A DNA stretch of 64,000 nt from Stemphylium vesicarium (taxonomy: Eukaryota; Ascomycota; Dothideomycetes; Pleosporales; Pleosporaceae), in contig QXCR01000027.1 in assembly GCA_004380135.1 (NCBI GenBank), forward strand, positions 174,142 to 238,141, given 5' to 3'. The translations under genes and the position numbers were made by a program. Below, in pieces: positions 43,329-53,940 of the stretch; position 1 is the first letter of the stretch, and each line of letters begins with the position of its first letter. The notes under the pieces were generated by a model. That model did not search any database. It worked only from the letters and a program-made list of their open reading frames with translations, and had not been told where the DNA came from.

Positions 43329-45929
43329 ATGGGCAAATATACTTTTATCTGGTGCGTGACCTCCTTCGCGTATGCCCTATTTGCACCTGCTGACCGACGC
43401 GCGCAGGGAACACTCTGCCAACGAGGTCTACGTGACTGGCACCTTTGATGACTGGAGGAAGACAGTCAAGCTAGACCAGGAAGATGGCATCTTCAAGAAG
43501 ACGGTCGAGTTGCCCAAGGAGCACATCCAGTACAAGGTACGCCCGTATCCCCACTCGTCGCATTGCCTGTCGCCTGTCGCCTCGCCCGCTGCTGTCGCTC
43601 GTCGCGCAAACTTTGCTAACCAATTGCTGTTCTACAGTTTGTCGTAAACGGCAACTGGTGTACCAACGATAGCGCCCGCAAAGAAGACGACGGTCACGGC
43701 ATCATCAACAACGTCCTGCTCCCCGAAGACATCGTCGACGAAGAGCCCGTCAACACCATGTCCTCTGCCGCGCCTCAATCCACCACTGCTGCCCTTGCCG
43801 CCGACGTGCCCAAAGAAAGCGACAAGTCCCAAAAAGATGACGAACAAGTACCCGGCGCATTCCCCGAAACTCCCTTTGGTGAGACTCCTGGTGGCGAGGC
43901 CCAGACCTTCAACGTCGCTCCCATTCCCGCCACTTCAGGCCTCGGCAACCCCATTACGCTTGCGCCTGGCGAGCCCGTCCCCGAGCCGAGCACCCTCACA
44001 GACAGGACCGTAGAGTCGACTGTCAAGCACGACGAGGAACCCGAGCAGGAGGCATCTACCTTTGGCGTTGCGCCCATCCCAGCCACCGCCGGCGCCGGCA
44101 ACCCAATTCACCTCGCACCCGGCGAGAAGGTACCAGACGCCAGCACCTTGACATCAAACACGGTCGAGAGCACCGCCAGGTCCGATCCTTCTTCCTACGA
44201 AAAGTCCGACGCCCTTCCTCCTCTCGCTTTCACTCCTCAGGCTGAGCGCGACGCCAAGGGTGGCATGTTCGGTATTCCTCCCGTCATGGGCAACATGATT
44301 CCCGAATCTAGCCTGCCAATGGGCGCCGATGCCAAGGTTGAGCAGGACACTGGCGTTACCATTCAGTCTTCTGCCCCTACAAGCACAACCGCCGACCTCG
44401 CGGGTCAGGTTCCCAAGGAGCCCCGCGGCGTCCCCGAGACTGTCACCGACAGCCAACAGGAGGCTCACGTCGACCCCGAGGCGTCGGCAAACGCTGAAGC
44501 TGTCCAGGAGAAGAAGGAGGTTGAGCAAGAGCTCAAGGAGACGGTTTCCGAGGCGCCTGCCACAAGCGGAGACGCCAACCTGAGCGACAAGGCTGAGGCC
44601 GCAGTTGCTACCGCTGCTGCTGGCGCAACTGCCGGTGCCGGCCTTTTCGCTGCCGCCGTCTACTCCGCCAAGGAGAAGGCTGCCGAGAGCACTGGTATGA
44701 ACGGACCTAGCACATCCACCGCTGACGAGGTACCGGGTGTAGTTGCTGAGAGCCAGAATGTCGCACACGCTGAGCCCGAAGCGGCTTCCAGCCCAGACGT
44801 CGTTGCCGAAAAGTCTGCCATGGAGCAGGAGCTCCTTAGTGAGGTTCCCAAGACCAACGCCACTGGCGAGTCCGCGCCCGCCGTTGCCGTCCCTGCTGTT
44901 GTGTCTGATAGCCAACAAGAAGCGCACGCTAGCCCAGAGGCCGCCTCTAGCCCAGAGGTCGTGGCAGAGAAGAAGGCCATGGAGTCTGAGCTCTTGAGCG
45001 AGGTCCCCAAGGCTAACGAGGCCGGCGAGCCTGCACCCGCGATCAGCGCCGCCACTGCTGCCACTGCTCCTGCCGCACTCTCGGAAACCGTGTCCAGCGA
45101 TGTTCCCGAGGTAGTAGCCGACAGCCAGCATGAAGCTCATGTCAGCCCCGAGGCTGCCGCCAACAGCGAAGCTGTCGCAGAGAAGTCGGCCGTAGAGTCT
45201 GAGCTACTCGACAAGCTACCCAAGTCTGAGGACGCTGGTGAGCCTGCGCCCGTAATGACCGCCGCCACGACCGCTACCGCCCCCACCGCTACCGTCCCCG
45301 GCACAACTACTGAGACTGTCAACGAGGCTGTCGCTCGCGATGTGCCCGAAGTCGTAGCTGCGAGCCAAAACGAGGCCAATGTTGCCCCCGCGGCTGCCAG
45401 CAATGCTGAGGCAGTTGGTGAGAAGAGGGCTATGGAGACCGAGCTACTCAACGACGTCAAGGCTACCGAGGCCACCAGCGAGTCAGCCCCCGTTGCCGCT
45501 GATCTAGGCAGCAAAGACGGTGCTGGCCTGTCCGATGAGGCCCTTGTCGACTCAAAGCCACTCAAGTCATCAAGCGAGCCCCTCAACGCGCCTGAATCCG
45601 AGCCTGCCAAGCCGTCCGAATCTAAGCCCATTGACTCCACCACCGATGTTGCTTTTAACAAGCAGGAGCCCGCTGCAGCTGAGCAATCGCAACCTGCTGC
45701 CACCGCAGGCACCGAGAACGCCAAGCCTGAGGCCACCAGCTCCGCACCATCTGGACAGCTGGCACCAGAGACACCCGGCAAGAACCTGAGGAAAGACTCG
45801 GACATCTCCCCCAAGGGCACCCCAGGCAGCCAGAGCATCGCATCTGGAGCCGACGACAAGAAGAAGAACAAGCGTCGCTCGTTCTTTGGTAAGATCAAGG
45901 ACAAGCTCACGAGCAAGGACAAGAACTAA
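43329..45929 (+). CDS. CBM48 protein of the CRP1/MDG1 type with repetitive tail
   Basis: Three exons, 43329-43351, 43407-43536 and 43638-45929 (introns 55 and 101 nt), give 814 residues. Residues 1-85 form an AMPK-type glycogen-binding (CBM48) domain: MGKYTFIW, then EVYVTGTFDDWRKTVKLDQE, KTVELPKE.IQYKFVVNGNW and the GIINNVLLPED end. This matches yeast Crp1/Mdg1. The rest is disordered and Ala/Glu/Pro-rich with two repeat types: two copies of a TF.VAPIPAT...GNPI.LAPGE block and five copies of a roughly 54-residue unit beginning VP.VV..SQ and containing EA.V..EAA...E.V.EK..ME.ELL. It ends in a lysine-rich motif (KRRSFFGKIKDKLTSKDKN) that may bind membranes or nucleic acid. Yeast Crp1 binds cruciform DNA; the role here is unknown. 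The start was chosen because the first exon supplies the N-terminal strand of the domain. Confidence 0.9.
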
Positions 45930-46731
45930 ACGGTTTATGCATTTCGTTCCATGTCTGCGCACTCCAGGCTCATCTCCTCTCTCCTTTGGGAGATTGACGG
46001 TCCATTGAGCTTGGTAATACCCGGGGTTTCTTTTTCATACCGCTGAAGCTTTGCTTCATATCCCCATTGTTCGTTCGTATATCACGGAGTTTGTGCATTT
46101 TTTTTATTTTCTTGGTGTCTATACCATTTTCCTTTCCTGATGTGCCTCGACATGTTCCCGTGGCACAAAATTTGTTGCGTCATTTTCTGTTCATAATGCA
46201 TATCTCTCAAGACTGCTTGTGGGGGAGGGGGCTGGGAGGTAGATGGGAAAGAGATTGCGGGCCATAATAAACATGAGGGATTGCTGCTGCTGCTTCGCAT
46301 GGGTTTATTGGAAGGAAGGGAGGGAGGTTACAATCTCGCATGTTATGGGATATAGTCAATGGCCCATGGTAGTGTTAACTTAATTTGCTAATGACGATTC
46401 GTTAGATTAGGTGAATAATCACCTCATCTCTTCATTGTTGTGCAAAACTATTCGTGGTTCACCCTGGTCGATGGGAAGACACGATTTTGTCAGTAGTATC
46501 GCTTGCCGTCATTCACTTTTCACAGTCGATGGAAATTCTCCCGGCCCAACGCTGTCCAATGTCACCACACAATGTATCCACCCGAGTGCTGTTCGTCTAC
46601 TGCAGCACCATTCCACCACTTTAACTTCCAACGCCCTCCTGATTCCCCACCTTGCCAAATCATCGCCATCGCCACCAAATCAACTAACTAACAACAAAGC
46701 AGAAAAAATCTAAACTTCAACTAACAATATA
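45930..46731. other. Intergenic region, no supported gene
   Basis: 802 nt holding the 3' flank of the CBM48 gene (T-rich, about 46030-46140) and the promoter of the gene at 46732. Frames of 60-100 codons have no family features. Confidence 0.5.
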
Positions 46732-47721
46732 ATGTCTAATACCCACACAAATACTACGCGCCAGCGCCAGCGCCAGCTCCTGCGCCAGTTCATCACACCC
46801 ACCCCGACGCGCTCACCAACTCCACCACGCAGGTCCGCTACCACGCCCAGCCATCACTACCAAAATCTCCCCCCGCACCAAACCTACCCCAGCATAAATA
46901 AATAACACCAGGCGTCCCCAAACTGCTACCCCAGCCCAACTCATCTCTCTCCACACAGCCACACGGCGCGTCACGGCGCTACTGCCCACCTCAACGCGCT
47001 CATCGACGAGCACCTCACGTGGCAGGAGAATACATGTAGCGAAAGGCCGGCGGGTCGCGGGATCATGTTTGTGGATTGGGATGGGGATGGAGAGGTTGTT
47101 GTTTCGTTTCGAAAAAGTTATAATTGGGGGGACGGTGATGAAACGGGTGATGAGAAGGGTAAGGGTATGAATATGAGTAAACGGCGCATGATCCCCGCAC
47201 CGCTGCGCACCATCCCACGTCGCAGGAATTCCGCTGCGTATCGGGGGAAACATCTTCCTGCGTTGCCTAGTTCAAACCCTTGTCAACCCACCTCACAACC
47301 TACTTCTCCTTCTTCCGTATCGCCACCCACTTCATCTCTATCTCTGCACTCCTCCTCCCCATCAATCTCACGCACTCTAACAACATCTAGCATAACAGCA
47401 ACATACCGCCCCACAACCTTCTCCCCCACGCTAAACACCCAAATCCCCTCTTACATAACCGGCCACGACGCCTCGTCCCACCTCAGCTACGACTACGACG
47501 GCCGCATCATGCATGTCCAGGGTCCGGGATCGCTGCACTCCGAGTCGCCTGTCTCGGCGTACTATGGGGTTGATGTGGAGAAGTATCGGCTGGCGAGGGC
47601 GATGGAGGTTAAGGAGGTTAGGATGAGGGATATGGGGGAGAAGTTGGATGGGAAGAAAAAGGGGGTGGGGAAGTGGGTTAAGAAGGTGATGGGGAGGTTG
47701 GGGAGATTGAGGGAGGATTAG
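46732..47721 (+). CDS. Unrecognised basic protein, two exons
   Basis: Exon 46732-46832 and exon 46959-47721 join in frame (126-nt intron, GTCCGC donor, CACAG acceptor) to give 287 residues. It begins with a run of RQ pairs (TRQRQRQLLRQF) and a Pro/Thr-rich stretch. A central Ser/Thr/Pro-rich disordered part follows, and a C-terminal 60 residues that look structured (SAYYGVDVEKYRLARAMEVK, then MRDMGEKLDGKKKGVGKW and KKVMGRLGRLRED), probably an amphipathic basic helix. I do not recognise a family. A diverged copy of its 3' end lies at 49539-49560 between two tandem members of another family, which shows local duplication. The donor is not a consensus one, so exon 1 is less certain than exon 2. 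Confidence 0.62.
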
Positions 47722-48141
47722 TGGGGGGGAGGAGGGGGAAGGGTTGATGGGGGGATGTTTGGATTATGGTGAATTTGCATGTGCTTGAGACCCCCTCAAG
47801 AAAGAAATGCTCGAAAACCAGCGTCAAGACTCTGGATCCAGTAGGCGCCTATCTAAAACCCTGCACCTTTGTTCTACCGCTCAGGACTCTGGATCTGTGT
47901 AGATGTCTACCTATCGCCCAGCACCTTCACTCTGCCGCTCAAAACACTCCGAGGCCCTCCAGCCCAAGAGAAGACGAGAGCAGGAAACATCTCAGATGAG
48001 CTGTCGACAAATACGACGTGAGACATCAGAGACGTCCATGCCAAAAAAGGCAGCCCGGCAACCCCCAAGTCACTCATCCTGCCTCGCCAACCACCGCTCT
48101 AAATCCGCTCCAGTAAGAATCAAAACGCCACCATTATCAAT
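47722..48141. other. Intergenic stretch with a diverged tandem repeat
   Basis: 420 nt after the stop of the 46732 gene. It holds the first copy of a duplicated segment (47700-47818) and a two-copy direct repeat (next entry). No gene is supported. Confidence 0.55.
47827..47941. repeat. Two-copy diverged direct repeat, period about 57 nt
   Basis: Copy one starts AGACTCTGGATCC and ends CTACCGCTCA (47827-47883); copy two starts GGACTCTGGATCT and ends CTGCCGCTCA (47884-47941). The middle shares CCTATC and CACCTT spacing. It lies between the gene at 46732 and the next family member and has no evident coding role. Confidence 0.7.
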
Positions 48142-49233
48142 TTACATGGCCTTGTCGTCATCATCCGCCATATATCCTATGTCATCTTCGTACGAATCAT
48201 CTACCTCCTCCAAACTCATAACGTTGAAGTCGCTCAAATCGCCAATGTCGAAAATCTCCGCCGTGAAACCAAGGTCGCGCACACCGGGCATGTCAGCGAT
48301 CAGGCCCTGTAGAAGAGGGTTGTTCAAGCAGTAGTCGCGGATGCGCGAGGACTCGTAGTACAGCGTGGGGAGCTGGGCTGGGGACGGCATTGACGCTTCG
48401 GGGGATGTGTTGGTGGCGGTGCCGCCGTTGTGGTTGCCACTGCTACCGCTACCAACGCCTTTCTTACCCTTGCCCCTAACTTTTTTCTTCTTGGGCTTGG
48501 TGGCAGCGTCGTCGAGCGCCTTCTTTCCGCCCTGGACCAAGAAGTCGAAGAGTATCTGCGTCTCAGGCTTTGTCTCCTCCCACTGCGCGCTGTTGCGGAA
48601 GCGAGTAAGGTACTTGGTTGTGTTATGCTTGAGGTTTTCGGTGCGGCCAGAGTCGAGAACGATGAACTGCTCGGGGTGTCGCCGGAAGTGCCAGGCAAAG
48701 CGGAGCATATGCTTTGTAGGATTCGCAGGGTCAAGCTGCTGGCCGAGAGAAGTGTGGTGCACATACTTCATACATGCGAGTGTGTAGGCGGCTTGGGGAG
48801 GTGTGTCACTGTCGCTGAGGCCGGCGGCCAGGTTCGCGAGAAGGCGCGCACGTGTTTCACCGAAGAAGCGGGAGAAGTTGAGGTTCTTTTCCACGCAAGA
48901 GCAGAAGTAGGCGTGAATAGCTTGTTCGGACCACTTTTGTATAGGAAGCTCGTTCTTAAGATTAGCCATGACCTCGCCGCGCTATTTAAGGATGCCCGCG
49001 AAGGTTGTGCCTTCGTTGACATTGGCGCTGCAAAGATCAGCTGAGGACGGGAAAGCGAGTGCGGGCTATAGTTACACATTGAAAGGATAGTGTTGTTGCT
49101 GCGGAGTAGGCGCAATGATGGCGTCGGTAGGTAGTGTGATAGAAGCCTTAATGGGAACTGGGATGTTTGCCGTCTTGCGGCGAAGTATCTCTTCAAGCGC
49201 GGACTTGTCCTTGAATGTGAGGCCTTGCGGCAT
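48142..49233 (-). pseudogene. Member 2 of the unrecognised family, in-frame TAG at codon 68
   Basis: Exons 49233-49076 and 49027-48142 fit phase (48-nt intron) and give 348 codons including the last stop. Exon 1 has the shared N-terminal signature LEEILRRK...IPVPI...ITL. Exon 2 begins VANVNEGTTFAGIL, parallel to VNSGATLADILFYRGEV of the neighbour, but reads ILK-TAG-RGEV (48984-48982) where the neighbour has ILFYRGEV. Downstream the frame is intact: ELPIQKWSEQAIHAYFCSCV, then LNFSRFFGETRARLLANLAA, an internal KPKKKKVRGKGKKG basic patch, and an acidic end (DDDDKAM). Without suppression the protein could only start at M(48969), 275 residues. It may be a recent nonsense allele. No known domain. 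The neighbouring member at 49929 is a tandem duplicate. Confidence 0.62.
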
Positions 49234-49928
49234 GTTGCCGGGAGAGGATTTCGACGTGATAAGCTGGTACAATAATCGAAACAATCAGGGGTGGAAGTCG
49301 AGAAGAGTCAAAAGAAGAGCGCGAGGAGTGTCGTAGGTATATTATTAGGTTGCTACTAGCAGCTCCAGTGAAAGGTCATTGCGACACTTGTGCCAGTTCG
49401 CTCACCTACGATAGTGGGGCAAAATCAAACGCCGAGCTGTTGGCAGCGGTGGTGATGCCATTCACTAAGAGTGAAGGCCGCTTAATTCCGATCTCGTTAA
49501 ACCAAAAAGAAAGAGGTGTTCGAGGGGATGGGGTTGTTGGGAAGATTGAAGCAGGATCGGTGGAGGGTGAGGGGGAACGGTTGATGAGGGGATGTTTTGA
49601 TTGGAACACTGATGCTCTTGAGAACCCCTCAAGAATGAAGCGCTGAAGACTGAGATCTATAATCACGGTCTTGAGTCTATGTATACGCCTGGCTACCCGA
49701 TACAAGAGCCGCTGGAACTCAGGAAAGACAGGTCCGAGCAATACCCGGTATACACCCTGGGTATATTCCCTACTCTTTTCGCGGCCATGATCTTACCCCA
49801 TGTCTCTCTACGAAAATGCTCAAAGAAAGCCAGAGTCTATCAAACAAGCCCCTTTCGGCAACTAGCCTCGCCAAAGTATCCTCGTCCTCGACCCGCATAC
49901 ACCTTCAAAGCCGCCAAAAAGCCATACC
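49234..49928. other. Duplicated intergenic segment between two family members
   Basis: 695 nt. The part 49539-49650 resembles 47700-47818 by eye, including the final codons of the 46732 gene, so it seems to be a second copy of the same gene end plus flank. No functional gene is seen. Confidence 0.6.
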
Positions 49929-51026
49929 TCAGTCAAATTCAAAGACAAGGATATCGCCCAAGCGCGACAGCCCAGCCTCAGACATAGTCCCAATATCCAA
50001 CACAGGCCTCGCCGGGCCCTCAACAGGCGTAATATCGAGGCCGATATCCTTCGCGACCTTGAGCCCATCCAACGAATCAACAAGGTCATCCACGACTAAG
50101 AGGTTGACCATTCCCCACGTCGGAAACCCTTGCATGCCCTGGAGAAGACCGCTGAAAATGCGATACTCGTTCCGGTACGGCTGGTACTTTGTCACGTCGA
50201 GCGAGATGGTGTCCGAGGGGCTGACACCGGGGATACCAGCGGGCTTGTCGCCGCCACAACGCAGTTCCGTGTCGAAGAAGGCGACGAGATCGGGACTTAT
50301 CTGCGCAAGTTTGCGGTGGAGCGCGTTGGATGGGTCGAAATCTGCTTGAACGGCTTTCCAGCCGTCGATCAGCTTGTGCATGTCCTTGAGGATACCCTTG
50401 CATCGGTTCTGCGTAAAGATCTCGAAGTCGTCGGGGCCCTTCTGCAGATCGTGGATGAAGCGCTCGCGATAGTGGGCTGGTTTGAACCCGCGTTTGGTGA
50501 TGTGCGTGCTGTTGTTTTCTTCGGCGCAGGCGAGCATGTAGAGGTCTTGCATTTTTGTCGCGCTGCTTTCGTACTCGGCGGTCGCGGCGAGGTACAGGCG
50601 TGCCCGTGTTTGACGGAAGTGCGAAGAGAAACTGAGGTTTTCGTTCACGTTGCTGCAAAAATAGGAGAGGGTGGGCGAGAAGTCCCATTCGTTAATAGGC
50701 ATCTGCTCTTTGATGTTGGATTTCACTTCGCCGCGGTAGAAGAGGATGTCTGCGAGGGTGGCGCCAGAGTTGACCTGGATGGCGAGGGAATGATTGACAT
50801 GTAGGGTTAGCGTTCGTTGCGATATGTAGCTCAGATAATGGTACATGTCTTACTCCTGGTATGGGTACAGGTTGTCGACACCGTTGGCAGCCAGAATCTG
50901 GTCCAATGTGATGGCGGGATAGAGGGCGGGTGAGACCTTGATGAGCTTTCGACGAAGCACCTCGCGCAATTTGTCGTACTCGGAGGGTTCGCCAGTACGG
51001 CCGGCAATAGCGGCTGGCCCAGGCAT
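49929..51026 (-). pseudogene. Member 3 of the unrecognised family, one base short at the splice donor
   Basis: Exon 51026-50854 starts MPGPAAIAGRTGEPSEYDKL and holds the family signature LREVLRRKLIKV...PAITLDQIL. Exon 50774-49929 continues with VNSGATLADILFYRGEV, MPINEWDFSPTLSYFCSNVN and SFSSHFRQTRARLYLAATAE. The intron between them is canonical (GTAAGA, GCTAACC branch site, CCAG; 79 nt), yet the exons sum to one base less than a multiple of three. The border reads GGAG-TAAGA; the paralogous layout predicts GGAG|GTAAGA, so one G seems missing. With the canonical splice the frame is lost. This could be a recent deletion, an assembly error in the G pair, or use of an odd splice site. The intron position is the same as in member 2, which supports tandem duplication. 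No known domain is recognised. Confidence 0.62.
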
Positions 51027-52941
51027 TCTTGTGGTAGTGATGGTTAAGCGGGTAAGTGAAAGTGAAGGAGCGGAGCGAGGAAGCTCCAGGCGCAGGCAGA
51101 TATACACAAGAGGGACACGGGCTAGCGCACACCAGAATTTCGTTTAAGTAATGGTGATTTTCATGTGAGTTCAATTATGAGAGAGCAAAGGAAGAAGCGA
51201 GGTCACGTAGAATCTACGGTGTCGCGCGGACTCCACCCGCGCTGCCTTCACTATTCACTACCTTGGGCAAAAAGAAAAAATGCAAAAAAAGAGAGGAGCT
51301 CCGGCGTCCTTTATCTTTCCGCCAGATGTCTCTTACATCCGGGGCGCTTGTAGCAGTGACTACCAAAGACGGTCGGTTTGTTTGTTTCGGAGGGTCTAGA
51401 ATATAGCGCCCAGGTCCTTGACTTAGCCCAGAGAGAAACACGAATTTCTGCTCCAGGGTCCGTCCCACCCAGCCCGAAGAATGCAACACGAATGTTACAA
51501 ACTAAGGGCTGAGTGGTTGGACCTGGGCTCGAACGAGCGTAGTCAGCGAGGTTTGTGTTTATGGACGGGACACGTATAAGTGGTGTGTACCAACCCGCAC
51601 TAGAGTGCGGGACTTACGGAATAGTTGGAGAAATGCCCTACTACGAATAATGTATACCTGCAGAAAGACTAAGGTGGTAGGTGTGGGCGCAAAAAGCGAA
51701 GTCGGTGATGTTGTGTGGGCGTGTGACGTAGAGGTCGAGCGCCAGTCCGCTCTCACTCACACCCAGCGATATCGTCATGGCGATAAAGGTGCGGCTATGT
51801 GAGGCTAAGCGAGGCGTACAGACAGTCAGGCCAGACTGAACGTCGGCAGGCGCTCCCTTCTGTAATGGCGGCCGACTGGGGTGTACGATAGCCACGACCG
51901 TCCCTTCACCAACTCAGGCAATGTCGCTAGATCACATTGATCATGTAAGACATCTCAATGCACACGAACGCTTGTAAGGATAGCCTTCGCGCTGCGCCAG
52001 TAGATTGGTGGAAGGAGACCAACGATGATACTAAATAGGCGCAGCTACGATATTCACATACGCACAATGCTAAGCACTGTTGAAGCGGTGAGACATCGAG
52101 ACCTCTGAAGATTCCTAAACATCAGCTCTCACACCTCACGCTCTAAATGATACTACAACAAGACGCGTGATGTTGAGAGAAGAGACATATAGAAATGGAC
52201 TCAGGTAAGTAGAAATGTGAAGGGGAGAAAGACAATGACTTGGAAGAAAAGAAAGGGCAGTGCGACAGCATGGGAGGCTTCCAGATTTACTAGAGAGACG
52301 CTGTAGAATATAAGAGAAATGGAAAAGCGTTGGTTTCTTTGTTGTCTGCTGGGCGCAATACTGAAACATCCGGAAAGGAAGGCTGTGGTGATCATCACGC
52401 GAAAATAAGATACGACAAGAAATATGGGATACAGACGCCGGAAGCAGGATTTGAGAGGTGAGAGACAGAAACAAGGATGAAATGTTGGAAATTGGTTGCT
52501 TAGCGCGATACGCAGTGTGCATCTATGGGTGAGAAGACGCATGAAGTCCCAACGTCGAAACCGCAGCAAACCTCGCGCGCCACGCCACACCACTTCGGGA
52601 ATGGCGTTTGTCTGGCCCCCTGTCCACAGCCACGGAAGCGGGCGTCTCACGTAACAGCAGCAACGGCTCAGCTTCCAAGATAACATGCATTCCAGAGAGC
52701 TGATGTACAAACAGAAGCCTAGCAAGAAACTTCGCAAATCAAGCAGACTGATAAAGACAAGAAAGACATCACACGTCCAAACAAGTTGCAGTTCACTCTT
52801 CAGGAGTTTCAGACTCCAACAATCTATCAATGACAATTCATTCATTCAAACAAATGAGATTCGTAACCCGCTATCCACGGTATGCATCTATATTACAATC
52901 CATCATTAAAACCACCTCATTATTCAGATCCCCACAACAAT
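51027..52941. other. Gene-poor intergenic region, no supported gene
   Basis: 1.9 kb between member 3 of the family and the 3' end of the alcohol dehydrogenase gene. Frames up to 214 codons (52201-52845 minus) are Ser/Leu/Cys-rich, lack domains and probably lie in untranslated sequence. A tRNA-like start near 51505-51535 fails (see rejected items). Confidence 0.5.
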
Positions 52942-53940
52942 CTACTGCTGGGGCTTAAGCACACCACGGTACCTCATCTTGCCATCGCGCAGGGTAGCCA
53001 TAGCCTCCTCGATACCGCTCTCGGTAAGCGGGAACTCCATGTTGATGGGCTTGATGCCGTGGAGGGCGGAGAAAGCCAGCATATCCCTGTGGACCTGGCG
53101 GGCGGCAACGACGGAGCCCTGAACGGTGATACCGTTGGCAATGAGTGCCATCTGGGGGAAGCTGAAGTCGTCGTCACTGACGGTGAGGGGGAAGATGGTG
53201 GCGTTTGTGTTGAGGACGGGGAGCATGATCTTCCATTCTGGAGATACGGAAGTGGTGACGAGAAGGACGTCGATCTTACGGCTGACGCTGATTTCGTCCT
53301 TGCCTTTCATGGCGACGAATTCCTTTGCGCCGAGCTTCATCGCCTCGTCCTTCTTGTTGTCAGAGCCGGAGAAGACGCACACATCGCAGCCCATCTTGGC
53401 GGCGTACTGGATGGCAAGGTGGCCGAGGCCTCCTACACCCATGACACCGACGCGATCGGTGGGGCGGACATTGTAGGCGTGGAGGGCGTTGAAGACGGTA
53501 GCACCGCCGCACATGAGAGGTGCGGCCTCGGCGTCGGTGAGCTCGTCGGGGATCTTGAAGAGGAAGGCCTCGCGCCAAACGGCGTGCGAAGCAAAGCTAC
53601 CCTGGTCCAGGTTGGCCATGCCGTACATCTCGCGCTCTGGGCAGTACGTCTCGCGACCAGTGAGGCACTTCTCGCAGCGGCCGCAGGCGTTGTGCTCGTA
53701 TCCCCATCCGACGCGGTCGCCCTTCTTCAGGTCCTTGACGTTGGGACCGAGCTCCTCAACAAGACCGACTCCCTCGTGGCCAAGGGCCATGTCGGCTTCC
53801 TTGTAGTGCTCATCGGTACCGCAGAGGCCAGAGGCGGTGATCTTGATCAAGACCTGGTCGTTCTCGAGGTCGGGCTTGGTGGTTTGCGACTTGACAATCT
53901 TGGCGTCCTTGGAGCCCTTGTAGACGGTGAAAGAAGGCAT
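52942..53940 (-). CDS. Zinc-dependent medium-chain alcohol dehydrogenase (cinnamyl-alcohol type)
   Basis: One exon, 332 residues. The catalytic zinc ligands are C40 (SGLCGTDEH), H55-E56 (GHEGVG) and C144. The structural zinc site is C86, C89, C92 and C100. The Rossmann motif is GVGGLG at 168-173 and the following strand ends SGSDNKKDEA, a pattern linked with NADP preference. The layout matches the CAD/ADH6-7 subgroup that reduces aldehydes to alcohols with NADPH in the cytosol. Overall length is slightly short but complete, ending YRGVLKPQQ as is common in the subgroup. Substrate is unknown. A 363-codon frame on the other strand is a shadow. The gene may respond to aldehyde or oxidative stress, but no site is visible. 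Confidence 0.95.
   Translation of the reverse strand: MPSFTVYKGSKDAKIVKSQTTKPDLENDQVLIKITASGLCGTDEHYKEADMALGHEGVGLVEELGPNVKDLKKGDRVGWGYEHNACGRCEKCLTGRETYCPEREMYGMANLDQGSFASHAVWREAFLFKIPDELTDAEAAPLMCGGATVFNALHAYNVRPTDRVGVMGVGGLGHLAIQYAAKMGCDVCVFSGSDNKKDEAMKLGAKEFVAMKGKDEISVSRKIDVLLVTTSVSPEWKIMLPVLNTNATIFPLTVSDDDFSFPQMALIANGITVQGSVVAARQVHRDMLAFSALHGIKPINMEFPLTESGIEEAMATLRDGKMRYRGVLKPQQ

Noticed and set aside
44154..45922. Two long minus-strand frames (328 and 261 codons) under the CBM48 gene
   Set aside because: They arise from the Ala/Glu-rich repeats of the sense gene and have no recognisable domain.
51505..51535. tRNA-like start (GGCTGAGTGGTTGG) followed by GGCTCGAACG
   Set aside because: The A-box-like and B-box-like parts are only about 20 nt apart and no acceptor or anticodon stem forms, so it is not a tRNA.
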